Below the pieces are notes generated by a model, which made no database searches, was not told the origin of the DNA, and worked only from the letters and a program-made list of their open reading frames with translations. A program made the position numbers and the translations under genes. This document shows positions 36,201 through 53,082 of a DNA stretch of 64,000 nt, one piece after another (position 1 is the stretch's first letter; each line of letters opens with the position of its first letter). The stretch comes from Capitella teleta (Eukaryota > Annelida > Polychaeta > Capitellidae): assembly GCA_000328365.1 (NCBI GenBank), contig KB296957.1, positions 62,001 to 126,000 of the forward strand, read 5' to 3'.

Positions 36201-37557
36201 GGTGGGATTACGGTTACCAGATAGCGGGAATGGCCAATCGGACGACCTTAGTGGACAACAACACTTGGAACAACAGTCATATCGCTTTGGTGAGTACCAG
36301 TAGGCTGGAACTGTAGGCTGGAACAGTAGGCTGACCTACGTTGTGTGTGTGTACAGGTGGGGAAGGCAATGTCCTCTAATGAATCAGCCGCCTACGAGAT
36401 CATGAGGTCATTGGATGTGGACTATGTGCTGGTTATCTTTGGAGGAGTGATTGGCTACTCTGGAGATGATATCAACAAGTTTTTGTGGATGGTGCGCATT
36501 GCTGAGGGAGAACACCCGAAAGACATCAAGGTAGGCTCTTTGTTTGAATTGGCCAATCAGATGGCTGCATTGTTTGAATTGGCCAATCAGATGGCTGCAT
36601 TGTTTGAATTGGCCAATCAGATGGCTGCATTGTTTGAATTGGCCAATCAGACGGCTGCATTGTTTGAATTGGCCAATCACCAGAGTTTTATTGCATATTC
36701 ATTCTTTACAGGAGTCTGACTATTTCACCCCTCAAGGAGAATTCCGGGTGGACTCTGCCGGATCTAAAACTCTCTTGAATTGCTTGATGTACAAGCTCTC
36801 TTATTATCGTTTTGGCGAACTGCAGGTACGTCCTCCTATGCCTGGACTCAGATCCTGAGCTGACAATGTCAATGTATTTTGCATTTATTCGTTTCAAAGA
36901 TTAAATTTGTGTTTAATTGCCGCTGCTTCATTTTTCAGCTGGACTTCCGTGCCCCTCCTGGCTTCGACAGAACTCGAAATGTGGAGATTGGCAACAAGAA
37001 CTTTGACCTTCATCACCTGGAGGAGGCCTACACCACTGAGCATTGGCTCGTGCGTATCTACAAAGTGCGTGACCTTGAGAATCGCCAGCGTTCTCTGGAT
37101 GTCAGCAGCAAACCCATCAAACGCTCATCCTCTAAAAAGGTATTTGATTCAGCCAATCAAATGCATTCAAAATTTGAATTGGCCAATCAAATGCATTCAA
37201 AATTTGAATCGGCCAATCAAATGCATTCAAAATTTGAATCGGCCAATCAAATGCATTCAAAATTTGAATCGGCCAATCAAATGCATTCAAAATTTGAATC
37301 GGCCAATCAAATGCATTCAAAATTTGAATCGGCCAATCAAATGCATTCAAAATTTGAATCAGCCAATCAAAGGCATTCAAAATTTTGAATCAGCCAATCG
37401 AAAGTCTGGAATTTTTTCAAACCGGCCGATCAAGAGATCTCTCAATTATTTACAGGTTGGTCGCAGGAAAAAGGGCGTCATCAAGCACAAGCCGAGCGTC
37501 GTGAAGGGCAAGCGTAACAAATCTAAGAAACAAACATCCACAAAAAAGACAAAGTAA
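30290..37557 (+). CDS. STT3B: Oligosaccharyltransferase catalytic subunit STT3B
   Basis: This is the catalytic subunit that moves the glycan from dolichol to Asn-X-Ser/Thr in the ER lumen; STT3B works after translation. Seventeen exons join without a break: 30290-30456, 32641-32749, 33042-33151, 33399-33487, 33539-33627, 33694-33759, 33813-33912, 34039-34137, 34227-34373, 34488-34691, 34775-34971, 35812-35999, 36118-36289, 36357-36530, 36712-36825, 36939-37139, 37456-37557 (775 aa). Seen are [15 protein letters not shown] (first catalytic Asp), [13 protein letters not shown] (external loop 5), the hallmark [12 protein letters not shown] and the luminal sequon region [15 protein letters not shown]. 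The acidic linker before the last helix and the basic Lys-rich C terminus match human STT3B rather than STT3A. Introns are mostly short (51-316 bp); intron 1 is 2.2 kb. Confidence 0.97.
31660..32045. repeat. Cluster of foldback (inverted-repeat) structures in STT3B intron 1
   Basis: Several inverted repeats lie side by side. ATGCCAAACT and AGTTTGGCAT bracket TAACTGAT / ATCAGTTA (about 31667-31723). GTATCCGAGC-6nt-GCTCGGATAC is a perfect 10-bp hairpin (about 31903-31928). A 25-bp pair starting AGTCTCATTGGCTCC lies at 31933-31957 and 32020-32044. ACACATACGTATGTGT is a 16-bp palindrome near 31837. This may be one or more foldback MITEs. Confidence 0.6.
35122..35241 (+). other. Candidate cassette exon of STT3B (40 codons, phase 0-0)
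   Basis: Inside the 840-bp intron between 34971 and 35812, a 120-bp segment is bounded by ag at 35120-35121 and a GTATAT donor. It is open in the STT3B frame, with phase 0 on both sides. It would insert 40 residues beginning [20 protein letters not shown] and ending [10 protein letters not shown] into the cytosolic loop before the last membrane helix. Human STT3B has no such block. The acceptor is acceptable and the donor is weak, as for an alternative exon. Confidence 0.5.
36541..36679. repeat. 30-bp minisatellite A in an STT3B intron
   Basis: About 4.6 nearly identical units, each containing TTTGAATTGGCCAATCAG and then ATGGCTGCAT. It lies just after the donor of exon 36357-36530 and shares its core with minisatellite B. 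Confidence 0.95.
37141..37398. repeat. 30-bp minisatellite B in the last STT3B intron
   Basis: About 8.5 units of TTTGAATCGGCCAATCAAAT plus GCATTCAAAA, filling most of the 316-bp intron. The core TTTGAAT(T/C)GGCCAATCA is the same as in minisatellite A. Confidence 0.95.
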
Positions 37558-37666
37558 ATGTTGTTTTCTGATTTTCTTGTCATGAAGAATTTCCCTGGTG
37601 GTCGAAAGGGCGTGTGTGTGTACGAGTGTTGTTTCTATTTCTGTAATAATTATTAATTTTTCTATG

Positions 37667-37700
<34 letters not shown>

Positions 37701-37786
37701 GAATAATATTTAATTGTATTTGATTTATTTGGGAGACGCACTTTTTTTTTCATTGTCATTTTTTTGTTTTGTTTTTGCCTTCTTCT

Positions 37787-37792
37787 AATAAA
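37787..37792 (+). terminator. STT3B polyadenylation signal
   Basis: AATAAA, 230 bases after the stop codon and downstream of T-rich tracts. It is the first canonical signal. Confidence 0.7.
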
Positions 37793-37799
37793 GTCAATG

Positions 37800-39248
37800 T
37801 GACAGGCATTTTAATTGTTATGCTTTGTTCTTTTTTGGAAATCACAACGGTTCATAACCCTCGTAGTCATTAAAACACTACAATATACAAAAAGAACTGA
37901 TATCAGAACAGGATTAAATTATACTTTGATGCAAAACCCAACTATTTTGTTTCATATACTCATTTTCGTGTGTTATCAGTTAAACCACTTGCTCATATTA
38001 TTCTTAAATTTCTAAGAAAAAAAAAAAAAAAATCAACCTGGTTTAAATTGATAGACAAGTGGATATATAGACAATTCAAAATGTTAGAATTCCATGGTAA
38101 GATATTTCCAGTCCTGTAATTCACATCAACAACACATGAAAGGAATTTTGGGCCCAATTTCTCAATGAGATTCTCAACCCTGCCCTGTGGGATATTGTTT
38201 TGAAGATTAACAATAAACAGTCTTAATTGTTTTGAAGATTAACAATAAACAGTCTTAATTGTTTTGAAGATCAACAATAAACAGTCTTAATTGTTTTGAA
38301 GATCAACAATAAACAATTAATTAATCAGCTTTGTGCTATTTCCAGAAGTCTGGAAGCAGTGACTTCTGTTTTAGATGTGGTAACCATGACGATTACCATA
38401 GCAAGGTATGGGTGAGCATGATTTTGCTGGGATAGTCGAAACCCCCGATATTCGTATCCCAGATTCGGGACCTCTAAGGAATCTCAAAATATCCGCCGAT
38501 AACAAACTTTTCTCTGCAGATATCGGTCGGTCGCATTCCTGCCCTGTCGCACATTCAGTAAATATGGCTGTTTTGAACAAGTCCTAGCCATGAGATTTTT
38601 TTCCGACCCTTGATAAACACTAATAAATCGAGAACTTAGCTTTCCCCTTTGTTTCTTGTTTACATTTATCTTTCACTGGCCCTGAGCTGGCCGGATTTGT
38701 CAGTCCTGTGGGTTGGCTATCACTCTAAAGCATCCAGAACGGGGTCAGTCGACGGTATCTACCTGATTTCTTCTGCTCGATGATCGACACATCTGTGGTG
38801 CGGTTGGAACACTGTCCGATTTGGTTGTAAACACAGAATGTGAAGAAAAGCAGAACTCAGCGACGTACGCTCATTCACCGCCATAACGGCCCCGAGCGCG
38901 CTAACGGCGGCCATGTTGTGTTCCGCTTTTTCAGACACTGTTGTCAGTTGTGATTTGTGCTTTGTTCGTGATTTAGTCGCTGCATACGAATGGCCTAACA
39001 AGAAGCGTGGGGGAGGGGGGGCAGGATTTCTCACCCGTCCACTCGGCGTCGTATGATCGACACAGTTCTGAAGACACCTGCGCTATGCCCAACACAACTG
39101 GACAATATACAATATAGCTTAATGGGGTGCGAGCTCTCAGCCTTGATGAGCACGAGAAACTTAAATTTGAAACTTAAAAAGCGTGAATTTCACGTGAATT
39201 TTACTATTTTTCTTGAGCTATGATGTTATTAATTTTTATACATTTCAG
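37800..39248. other. Intergenic stretch downstream of STT3B
   Basis: Apart from the 32-bp repeat nothing is firm. A short acceptor-donor bounded segment at about 38345-38405 reads FCFRCGNHDDYHSK, which resembles part of a zinc knuckle, but it is too short to call. Confidence 0.3.
38196..38313. repeat. 32-bp tandem repeat, about 3.7 copies
   Basis: Units contain GTTTTGAAGATTAACAATAA followed by ACAGTCTTAATT, with one T-to-C change in the later copies. There are no unique spacers, so this is not a CRISPR-like array. Confidence 0.9.
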
Positions 39249-39622
39249 GTGACACTCTTGATGCCATGACATTTACTCCTGATTTCACCTACAAGGCTGC
39301 AACCATGCGGCTGTATGTCCCCTCTGGTGACTTGCCGCGCGAGGCCCTTCAAACTGCCGGTTTCCTTGAGAAAGTCAACCAGTCATGTGGGACTTAGTCA
39401 ACATCAGCGTAGCAAATGGACATCCTTGGAAAGCGTGCAGTCAGTGCTGCTCATTGGGCCGAGGACTTCGACCACTATGGGAGCATTCTCGCCGTCCTCA
39501 GTTCCCAGACACTGAAAGAATCTCCGAAGTGCCAAGTCATCAAGGTTCATGGTGATGAAGAGCATGGCTGGCCGTGCTGGAGAACTCTTCAGCGCATGAA
39601 CCATGAAATTTCTGTGTCTTAG
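39249..39622 (+). pseudogene. Orphan coding-like segment with in-frame stops
   Basis: After a good acceptor (ttatacatttcag) a frame reads DTLDAMTFTPDFTYKAATMR and so on for about 48 residues to a TAG at 39395-39397. In the same frame, after a second TAG a few codons on, it continues MDILGKRAVSAAHWAEDFDH for 68 residues to a final TAG at 39620-39622. Both halves have better codon composition than the surroundings. I recognise no family. It may be a decayed 3' exon of a lost gene, or the true last exon may end at the first stop. Confidence 0.35.
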
Positions 39623-39624
39623 TA

Positions 39625-41396
39625 ATTTAAACCAGTATCGCGTCGAAACGTTGCACTCCCAAATCTCTCACTCGTTGCCATAACAACCTCTTATGGCCCG
39701 GGTCGCCATGCGGATAAAGATCAACCAAAATGCCCGAGATAACGCCAAATTCACGAAATATACACCCTAATTAATCATTCCAGCGCTAAATAATAATTAC
39801 CTGACATCATTTGCATCACATAAATGAGTCACGAACAGTGCATATTCAGTGATTCTAATTCTCCCGCCAAATCGGTTTGGTTCACATATTTGCCGATCGG
39901 AAAATGATGATAAAATCATCAATATCTCGAGTGATAGGGTTAATAACTTATTGCAAGACGTTTGAATCGACTGGTCCTCCCTCAATTTAACAATAAAAAC
40001 AGATAATAAAACAATATAATTGAGTATGTTAGCCAATTTATATGCCAATGTGTAGTCGGTTGTTTGAGTCACGGAGGTTCACCCCTTTCTCAGCTGATCC
40101 AGCATAGCGCTCAGGTGATTCTGTTTTTGCGTTATGATTTCTATTCGATTAAGTGCGTGTTACAAGTATTATAGTCTTAATTAAGCGAAATTTGATGTGT
40201 TCAACATTAAATGGAATTGTGAGTGCGTTGAAAAGAAATTCTACAAAAAAAAAAAAAAAAAAAAAAAACACGTTAGTACCCGAGGGGTGTTATGACGTCA
40301 TAATTTACACTCCCGAGATAGTGGGATTGGGGAATCCTGACTTTTTTTCTATCTCATTAAATAAACACGTTAAAAATGGCTCAAAAATGAAAATATATAT
40401 GTCCTGTGCCCGAACCGAGGCTCAAAATTTCATTATATATATATATATATATTTTTTTTAATTGTGCTAATTGACCTTTTAGATGTTAATATTTCGAAAT
40501 ATTTCGATTTCAAGAAGAGAATGTGGGAGAGTGTGGTTGCTCCTTTGTTTATTACTTCATGATCCTGTTTTTTGATTGATTCTCACGATTCGATGTCAAA
40601 CATATTCTTTAATGCTTCTGTGCTTTGATGTTAGTAAGTTTTCTGGATAATTTGTTCTTATTGATTGCTAGTCCTCCCCCAGATTGTTTGGGTACCACAA
40701 GTATGTGTGTATTGTTTCATGTTTCATGAGTTACTAATGACATACATTAATCTTACCTATTATATATTCATATAATTATGCATTGTTTGCAATGTAATCA
40801 CATTGTTTGAAGTTTTATTAGAGTTGTACAACAAACAATATGAGATAATTCAAATGACGAAAAATAGTGTCATCGATGCATTCAGAAATTCACATTTCTT
40901 CATCTGTACCACAATAATACATAATAAACACATGATTAAAGTCCACAATAGATATTACGAAAACAAGAAAAGTCTACAAGAAAGATACAACACCACTTAA
41001 CAGCAGAATCTACGCCATAAAATTAATACGATGTCATAATAGGTTAACAATATCAAAAATAAACACCACGAATTGATGCAGATGTAACGTGTTCTTCGTA
41101 AACCCAGAGTCTGAATCGACTTTGGACGCCTCAATATGTTAGTTTGCTGTCATGGTAACCGTGTTGTACATGGCTTACGAATGAAAATTACGTTATGTAT
41201 AAGAAGCAAAGGTGGAAAAATGCATGTTGTCGGCACTTGGTATATTTTGATCGCCAAGTTAAACCCATAAAAACAAATGTAATTTTCACTAAACATGCAC
41301 AATTATTGGTTGATCATTGCATAGTGAGAAACAATATGAACATTTCAAGTGCAGTTCATTAGTATACACATTGTACATCAAGGCATCGACGTATTG
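39625..41396. other. Intergenic stretch, nothing recognised
   Basis: AT-rich, with an A-run at 40243-40268 and a short (AT)n at 40434-40450. It should hold the 3' UTR of the LRR/TSP1 receptor that ends at 41397. Confidence 0.35.
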
Positions 41397-46741
<5,345 letters not shown>

Positions 46742-48090
46742 CGCGAGAACGTCGCCTTAAAACTGCGGAGAGAAGCAAATGTGTTGAGCGTGATAAGCCA
46801 TCTTCCAGATCAAAGAATTCGATATAATGAATCAGGCGTTTCATTATTGTAGCTTTACGCATCGATTTGAAGCATGATCAAATAGCTTCCTTTTCACAAA
46901 AAAAAAAAAAAAAAATGCTCATTGATCATGGCTACCCCGTCATCTGTCAAATCGACAATAGTCGTTATTCCCACAAAAAAAAAAAAACAACGGAGATAAA
47001 AAGACGGAAAATCCAACAAATTACAAGTTATGGTGAATGTGATCATGCAATCCGCTTTTGGCTTCTCATTGGGAGCCCTTATTACCGTGTGAATGACGAA
47101 TTGAATGAAAATAGTTGCCATAAAAATTTCCCTACATCGGGCGAGCACATCATATGATTAGCAAAATACTCAACAATGATAATTTTACATCTCATATTTT
47201 AATCTCTGTTTGGCATTTAAAAACAGAGCTCTATTTTCTTGACGTTCAGTATATCATCAGGAAACACCCGTCTACGCTTCTTTTCAAAGAAAGGTGGAAC
47301 AGATCTACAAAAGACTGCTTTCCAACCCCAAAAAAAGTATAAAGGGTGAAATGGGTCAATTGATCTTCTTGCTGCACAATCACTTGAGTGCGTTACATTA
47401 TTCTGGCCACAATGGGACACAACTACTGAATAGAAGCATCAAAGCAATGTCACACCAGAGCAAAAAGTGGTTGCATCAAGGTCGGGTAGTTTGCATGATT
47501 GATGTAGGGAACGTGAGTGGTACGTCGCCCATGATGATGAAAAAATGGGTCCAAATTTGATAACATCGAATGAATAAAAATTGGAAATCATAGAATAGCA
47601 AAACTTAGAAATGCAATGTCATCTCTGAAAGTATTTCGGATTGTTACAATCTTGGTTTCTCATGGTAACAAAAACTTCAATACCGCCGCCATGTGGCGAA
47701 ACAACTTCTTAGCATACAAAATTGTGAGCATCGAGCACGAGCAACTATTTTAATAACAAGTTTTTAGTCATCTGAATGTGATATTATATTGAACTAGATG
47801 AAGTAAGTTGCGTAATTGTGAGTACAAGGGGAACGAGATGAAAAGTGGATTTACACAATGAAAATAATTGAACCAGAAACATGACCACAATGGATCAATA
47901 TTGCAAAGCATCTTCCAAAATATTAGATATAACCAACACTCTCAACAGCAAACAAGGAAGCCATGACAAAATTAAAATAAGGCCACGGCATCGCTAAGCG
48001 GAATCCCAGATTAAACAAATGGCGTTGATTCCCATTATAATACTGCTTTACTGGTATGAGTGTATGAATCGCTAGTAAGGGTTCACTAAC
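46742..48090. other. Interval between two LRR exons; no cap or membrane exon seen
   Basis: I read the minus strand for a C-D-C-x-x-x-W cap, TSP1 or membrane exon belonging to the LRR exon at 48091-48801 and found none. Confidence 0.4.
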
Positions 48091-48801
48091 CTCGGCACAG
48101 CATCTTATTCCAGGGTTGTTACTGAGCACTAATCTACGCAGTGCCAGAGTTTCAAATTTTGGACACGCAGTCAGCCCCATGTCTTTCAAATATAGGTCAG
48201 TTAGTCCGGTTCCTTCAAATTCATGATCAGTCAATTGGCTACCTGTGAAGCCTGCACCAGACAGCCGTAGAATAGACAACTTGGGCATCAAAGTAAAATT
48301 TCGGTCAATGCTTGAGAGGGGGTTGCCTTCAAAATTCATCATTGCTATAGTAGTTGAGATATCCACCAGGAAGTCCACGTTTTTAAGGTAGTTGAATTCC
48401 AATCCTAACGCACTCAGCCTTTTATAGGTAGCAAACGATCCTGGCGCAATCCACGTCAGTTCGTTGCGAGCTAGATTGAAGTATCCCAGGGTCTCACCAA
48501 CGCCATCCAGTTTGGGAAACTGAGCTATGCAATTCCACATCAGATTCAAATAAGAAAGTGGCGTCCCAATAAACGCTTTGCTATCAATAGAGTTCACTTT
48601 GTTGTGTGAAACCGTTAGATGCGTGAGTAAGGACTGGTTCTGCAACTGAAATTTGATGGCAACAATGTTATTGTGGCTCAGCAGAAGTTCACTTGTGTTG
48701 ACAGGATAATCCGGAATGGTGTTCAGCCCCAAACACGACTTATTTGTCACCAGTGAAGCTGACACTGTACCAGGTAAAACAACCAGCAAAAGCATTAACA
48801 T
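48091..48801 (-). CDS. LRR ectodomain exon, short type 1
   Basis: The ATG at 48801 opens a signal peptide (MLMLLLVVLPGTVSA); an upstream in-frame ATG at 48909 is less likely. About nine LRRs follow (for example LSYLNLMWNCIAQFPKLDG, LGYFNLARNELTWIAPGSF). The exon ends SNNPGIRCCAE, then a GTTAGT donor in phase 0 (237 codons). No stop is reached before the donor. No downstream exon of its own is visible for 1.3 kb before the next LRR gene. It is closest to the exon at 50035-50769 (shared GxxLTWIAxGxF and ECVS/DIST...GNPL blocks). It could be a variable first exon spliced to the cap exon at 44293, or a truncated gene. Confidence 0.7.
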
Positions 48802-48909
48802 TTTAACGTCTTCTCTCAAGCATAGACTCCTCGAACTGTCACTACACGGAGTGGAATGACGGAATGCAATCTTATTGTGAGACTTTGGTACCAGACAAAG
48901 CGGTAACAA

Positions 48910-50034
48910 TCCCTCTTTTGAATGCCTACCCTACGAACGACCAACGAAAGGGAAATATATGATGCTCTGTCAGGAACAAACAGGTAACTCCCAACTCTTT
49001 TGCCGATCGATTGGGTATGTTTCTCTTCTCAAAAAGAAATCAAATGAATATCCTGTGTGCGTTAGTTTGTTCTTAAGCCGTTCGAAAGATAAAATACCTA
49101 ATAATATAGTACTTGTGATTTATAATAAGAAATAACGAATGGATACATGCCGAATAATATGATGATATCCTATTGAGCAGTTCACTCAGTTCATGGAAAG
49201 GAAAAAGAGTAGACAGAGGAGAGCTACTCAAGGCCAACACTATTATAATATAACGGTCGTCCATCTCAACATACAATCATCTTAGTGATATTTCCTGATT
49301 TCGAGCAGGAGAAACTTTTATAATACATATAATGTGCATACGTAAATTAGTGATGCTCCAATACTTAATAGACAGGGTCTGCAATTGTATTTTTTTTTGT
49401 TCTTTAGAATTGCTTAGTCAGAGTATCAACGTCGGCAATGGTTATCAGTGCAATTTCATTTTTATAATTTATTAAAATGTGTAAATGAACTGAATGCCAA
49501 TTCCCGACAGCACAGATAAACTAGCAAGACACCATAGCAGCATGCTCAATCGGAACATCTGAATTATGCATATAACGCGACAAACACACTGGATTCTCGA
49601 GGCGATGAGTGAAGCAGTAAAAAGAACAACCGTATGCAATTGTACATAATTAAAGGACGTAACATTTTAAGTGTCCACGTGCAGGTCATTACAAATAAAT
49701 CAGTATTTGTCCCCTAAAGATTTCCTGCCATTTTCTGGAAATAAACAAGGTTGGATTTTACGACTCTACCCAACCCATTCGGGTGATACGGGCGCCAGAA
49801 TAATAATACTTTCATCAAGGCGATCCGCACCAAAAAGGTTGCTATGGTAACCGGAACCGATTTGGTGGGTGAATTAGAACCACAGGATATGCACCGTCAA
49901 TCATTAATCAGTTGGTTTTAACTTTTTGACATTTTCAAAAAGATAATGTTCGGAAATTTATGTCGGATAGATGCATATAGCTATGTCGTGTACTTAGTTT
50001 CAGAGCAATATACGTGCAGTTATCTACCACCAAC
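48910..50034. other. Interval with a SINE fragment; no exon seen
   Basis: No LRR cap, TSP1 or membrane exon on the minus strand. Contains the SINE fragment listed separately. Confidence 0.4.
49752..49806 (-). mobile_element. SINE fragment (3' part)
   Basis: About 50 bases (CTACCCAACCCATTCGGGTG then ATACGGGCGCCAGA) match the 3' part of the longer copy at 55751-56062. The tRNA-like part is absent. Confidence 0.7.
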
Positions 50035-50769
50035 CTGATTACAACATTCGATTCCAGTATTTCCCTTTAGTGTTAAATGAGATAAGCCAAATATCGGGCA
50101 CCGTGTCAGTCCCATTCTCTCGAGGCGAAGCTTGCTTAAGTTGGGTAAATCCCCGAATCCATACGCACTGTCGACATTGTTTGCAAATGATCCCCCGGCT
50201 AGGAGCAGCACAGACACTGCAGACATATTTGTGAAATTTCGGTCAATATTCTCAAGAGGATTTCCCATCAGGTTCAAAATGTCTATAGTTGATGAAACAC
50301 ATTCGAGGAAATCGACGTTTTTCAGTTGATTACTTTCGGCTGACAACAGAACCAGACTTTTATATTCGCAAAAGGCACCACGAGCAATCCACGTCAACTG
50401 ATTGTGGGCAATTATCAATTTTTGTAGAGTTTCCCCAATTCCAGTCCAACCACGAAGCTCCGTAAGCATATTCGATTTCAGATTCAGAAACACAAGCGAT
50501 GTCTCGTTAAAAGCATCCTTGTCAATATAGTTCAGAATGTTGCTTTCCAAGTCCAAATATACGAGGGCTTCACGATTATGCAGTTCTTGGCTGATTATTG
50601 AAATCCTGTTGTTCTTTAAATAAAGATGAGAGGTATTGTCCGGAAATGTTGGAATTTCTTGAAGTAATGAAGAAGAATGATCGACGGTCGAATCAGCAAA
50701 TGATCTTCCAACCAAGAGGAACACCAAAAATAGATACATCTCCAGACCTCTTCTCCAAACCCCACACAT
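50035..50769 (-). CDS. LRR ectodomain exon, short type 2
   Basis: The likely start at 50769 gives MCGVWRRGLEMYLFLVFLLV, a basic signal peptide, chosen because the decayed copy near 51920 aligns from the same Met. A second Met at 50739 is possible. About nine LRRs follow (for example ALVYLDLESNILNYIDKDAF, LQKLIIAHNQLTWIARGAF). The exon ends GNTGIECCNQ before a phase-0 GTTGGT donor (245 codons). It is a tandem paralogue of 48091-48801. No cap, stalk or membrane exon of its own is found downstream. Confidence 0.7.
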
Positions 50770-50984
50770 CGAGTAACTCACCGCACACAAAGACGACCAT
50801 GTGCAAATAGCCAACCTGAGACTTCCCCTGAAAGCTTTCAAAATTATAAAAAAATGATGCATGTGACAGTGAGCTGCTTGCAACCCAAAGAAAAAGAATA
50901 AATGCTACCACTAATCGATTTTTCCTTTTGTCCGGGCAATAAAGATATGTTCTGAGAAGTGATTGCAATTCGCCATTGTCAAAA

Positions 50985-51779
50985 GATTCTATGAGAGAAG
51001 CTCGTCAGATCTGAGATTAGATCTGCCCTTCTCTGCTCCGCCCAACCCCTTAGTGTTCCTATGAACCGTCGATGCGTCCGAATGAGCTATTTTTGTAGGA
51101 CCTAATTTATGCATTTATTTTCGTAATATTCCATTGTTTGTTTGGCCATCGACGAGAGCGTGTGCTCTGTGCTCACTCATTTTCATTTTTACCTAAGGAT
51201 GAGTTATAATGTGAGTTTATATTGCTTCTAATAATTATTGTATGATACTATATAATTATTATGGTGTCTTTATAGCTCAAACTGTTGGATAGCAAAAGTG
51301 TATATACATAGCATCAAGTGATTTATTTGGGAAATGGAAACAATAGCCTATTTTATCGTGTCCAGTAACAGCTGACCCTTAATATCAACAAGTGTCATAT
51401 AGTGAATGGTCATATGGTGAATGGTCAATAGAGATGACTCTCACGAGCCTGTCTGATTCCATTCTCAGTCTTACGGAACCGAGATTCCAGTTTGCACCTA
51501 TGCCTATGCGTCAATTAGCGCACATTAGAAATTTAGTTCGTGGACTGAATGCTTAGAATATTATGATCAACAGGTTATATAAGTAATAACAGTAACAACA
51601 CAATAATAAACTAATGCCTTCTAGGAAATGTCTGCATCAGGTATAAGTATTTAGGTCCCAGAGGGCAATTTTGTGAAATGAATCCAATGCGTCGTAAACG
51701 AAGGATTTATATTTAGGAATAATTGACTTGGGCAGAAATAACTATCATTCTCTGATGTAAGCCTATATAATGTGAAGCA
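50985..51779. other. Interval between relic and LRR exon, nothing recognised
   Basis: AT-rich sequence upstream of the short LRR exon; no exon seen on either strand. Confidence 0.35.
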
Positions 51780-52115
51780 TTTGCCTTTATTGGGCCAGCA
51801 TTCGCTGGGGCGCTTACCTACAGCATCATGATTACTGCAGATGCCTTTAATTTGTACCAGAATGAGCACCAATAGTCGACATATTTTCAAAATTCTTCTT
51901 CGAACCTCACCCATCGAGTAAGCAAATAACTCAAAACAAGTGGCAAAGCATACACAGAGAAGCTGGTACCTTAGATCTAAACTGAATTCCTTTCTAATTA
52001 AAAGTGTTGATTGTAACAGGTGGTGGCATCCAGCCCAGAGCTGTATGATGTTATCACTAATTGATATCTTTTGTCGAGATGATAATAGATGTTCTGAAAG
52101 TGATTGCCGTTCAGC
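51780..52115 (-). pseudogene. Relic 5' end of an LRR exon unit
   Basis: On the minus strand MGEVRRRILKICRLLVLILV aligns with the signal-peptide start of the exon at 50035-50769, and a GTAAGC follows soon after. The similarity continues upstream: GCAATCACTTTCAGAACAT here matches GCAATCACTTCTCAGAACAT before the intact copy at about 50955-50975. No LRR follows. It looks like a duplicated promoter plus signal-peptide unit whose LRR body is lost. Confidence 0.55.
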
Positions 52116-53082
52116 ATTGTTCAATGCTCTCATGGGCTATTTCTTTGTTTTTGGGCAAATCTGAATCTTCAAGTACCACAAGTACAATAAGGGAAATGAA
52201 TCTAAATAGCCTGTTTGTTTCCGCATCGGTCAATTCGCATTACTATGAACCAGATACTTGGTTCGCAGACTGATTACATAAATGGCCGAATTCTCGTTTG
52301 AGAATAGTAAGTTAGGGTTATGTGTGAGTTAAAAAAAAAGAGTCGGTGCCCAAGTATGACGATGAAATGGAAAAGCTGCTTTTCTTCACTGGTTCCCTGT
52401 TCATATGTATAATGACATAGGCACCCACCGATGACAGGTGATATCTTATTGGATGCTATTTATAGTAACATTTAGTCAACTGGTCGTATTCAGCAAATAC
52501 TGTGAATTCCTTTTTACTCGCCTCGTCTTGTGAGCAAGCCATGGGAATTCCGAGTGACGTCATTTGAAATCGAGTGAAATGGATGTACCAAAATAGGGGT
52601 GAGTTTTCATCGGTGTGTGCCGGTGCTTCTTTTCAGTAGCACCGGAGACCAGTGAACTGCTTTTCTACAAGCTTTGACGCCGACACTCAATGCTTTCAGG
52701 TAAGCCACACATAACCGAAGCCTGCTCTTCTCAAAACGAGATTTCAGCCCAAAATGTTGTAAACAGTAACAATTACTTTGTCAAAATTATCAATCACATA
52801 ATTATGTGCTTGTTGCGACGCGTCATTCAAATCTAGCTATTGTCAGGGACAATTAAAACTCCTATTGTTTTGTTTTCAACCTAATTATAAGTTTATAACC
52901 TCTATTCAAATATTGACTGTTAAGAACTAAAGGCAATATGAAATATGGAGACATATAAATTGATCACCATGATATTGGATATCACACAACTCAAATTTTC
53001 TGATAGAGAATCAGATTCTGGATAATGCACATTAAATGAACGAAATTGACAGCCATAGAACGTTAATGATACAACTACTTGC

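Noticed and set aside
36345-37388. Open frames that run from STT3B exons through the minisatellites
   Set aside because: They follow from 30-bp units being a multiple of three; clean donors and acceptors remove the repeats, and the joined exons match STT3B throughout.
38196-38313. CRISPR-like array
   Set aside because: The 32-bp units abut with no unique spacers, and the window is animal DNA.
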